Shown: piece after piece, positions 8,036 to 8,188 of the stretch
Layout of the letters: the number at the start of each line of letters is the position of its first letter
How positions within the stretch are numbered: position 1 is the stretch's first letter
NCBI GenBank assembly: GCA_007136585.1
Contig: SLGR01000054.1
Coordinates: 1 to 8,188, forward strand
Origin: Candidatus Sumerlaeota bacterium
Lineage (GTDB): Bacteria; CG03; SLGR01
Length of the DNA: 8,188 nucleotides
Direction of reading: 5' to 3'
Made by a program: the position numbers and the translations under genes
Notes under the pieces: generated by a model
Database searches by the model: none
Told to the model about the DNA's origin: nothing
What the model saw: only the letters and a program-made list of their open reading frames with translations

Positions 8036-8063
8036 ATTATAATTATAAACTTACCCATGTCAA
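8036..8063 (-). promoter_or_regulatory. Near-consensus sigma70 promoter of the SGNH-TPR gene
   Basis: On the minus strand the -35 is TTGACA (8058-8063) and the -10 is TATAAT (8036-8041), both perfect consensus, with a 16-bp spacer (one shorter than optimal). A second TATAAT at 8042-8047 is too close to the -35. The predicted leader is about 27 nt. The -35 lies 5 bp inside the end of the right-hand 119-bp repeat. This promoter should be strong in the absence of repression. Confidence 0.7.
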
Positions 8064-8184
8064 TTTTGAGTCTTTTCCAACGCAAGATGAGCCTGAAATA
8101 AGCCCTCTGTAAAATAAAGGGCTAAAGAGTCATAATGTCTGTATTATGGTAATTGACATGAAAGACTCAGAATTATTGGTAAGT
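8049..8184. repeat. MITE-like structure with imperfect terminal inverted repeats
   Basis: The right-hand repeat region begins ACTTACC (8049-8055), then after 6 bp AATTTTGAGTCTTT (8062-8075). It ends with the inverse arrangement AAAGACTCAGAATT (8161-8174), then after 3 bp GGTAAGT (8178-8184). The 14-bp blocks pair with one mismatch and the 7-bp blocks exactly. A further exact pair, CATGTCAATT (8056-8065) and AATTGACATG (8151-8160), is nested among them. A ~136-bp element with its own inverted ends would suit a miniature mobile element. The left copy keeps only TGTCAA and AGTCTTTT of the inner end. No target-site duplication is evident. Confidence 0.35.
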
Positions 8185-8187
8185 GGT
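8069..8187 (-). repeat. Right arm of the perfect 119-bp terminal inverted repeat
   Basis: The reverse complement of this stretch equals 1-119 with no mismatch, and one more base (8188) follows it. It lies upstream of the minus-strand SGNH gene, so relative to its downstream gene it has the same orientation as the left arm has to gltB. Identity ends at 8069. The bases inside it are TTTTG (8064-8068) and then the -35 box, against the unrelated GAGCT on the corresponding strand of the left copy. Confidence 0.97.
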
Positions 8188-8188
8188 G

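Noticed and set aside
1-8188. Circular replicon, plasmid or phage indicated by matching ends
   Set aside because: The matching ends are inverted, not direct, so they do not circularise the sequence. No replication, capsid or mobilisation gene is present. A linear replicon with inverted termini is possible in principle but unsupported by these housekeeping genes.
1-8188. tRNA, rRNA or CRISPR array
   Set aside because: No cloverleaf, rRNA signature or regularly spaced direct repeats were seen on either strand.

Overview
The window is an 8.2-kb fragment of bacterial DNA, probably from an uncultured Gram-negative-like lineage. No taxonomic marker gene is present, so the lineage stays open. The two glutamate synthase genes are GC-rich (roughly 55-65% in stretches counted by eye), with frequent AGG (Arg), ATA (Ile) and GGG (Gly) codons. 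The third gene is clearly poorer in GC (about 40% in sampled lines). A membrane-anchored SGNH hydrolase combined with TPR repeats is an architecture I associate with environmental Gram-negative phyla, but that is only a hint.

Layout. Positions 1-119 and 8069-8187 are a perfect 119-bp inverted repeat forming the two ends of the window. From the left, a weak sigma70-type promoter and an ~85-nt leader precede gltB (245-4744), the large subunit of NADPH glutamate synthase. It overlaps gltD (4744-6171), the small subunit, by one base in TGATG, with a strong Shine-Dalgarno inside the end of gltB. A 100-bp gap with a weak hairpin terminator follows. Reading the opposite way (8002 to 6272) is a single gene for a membrane-anchored SGNH/GDSL-type hydrolase with a TPR-like insertion in its catalytic domain and a TPR tail. 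It has a near-perfect consensus promoter (TTGACA, 16-bp spacer, TATAAT) just inside the right-hand repeat.

How the parts relate. gltB and gltD together encode a complete GOGAT: glutaminase, ammonia channel, FMN/3Fe-4S synthase site, and the FAD/NADPH electron-input subunit. It makes two glutamates from glutamine and 2-oxoglutarate. The SGNH-TPR gene is a separate convergent unit, probably acting at the cell envelope, with no evident metabolic link. What ties the units together is the repeat: each has the same 119 bp upstream, in the same orientation relative to the gene, ending exactly 5 bp before a TTGACA hexamer. This could be two copies of a mobile or miniature element, a shared upstream regulatory cassette, or two copies of a larger repeat where an assembly stopped. 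The sequence alone does not decide. The coding content is otherwise conventional, and I see no evidence for a new multi-gene system.
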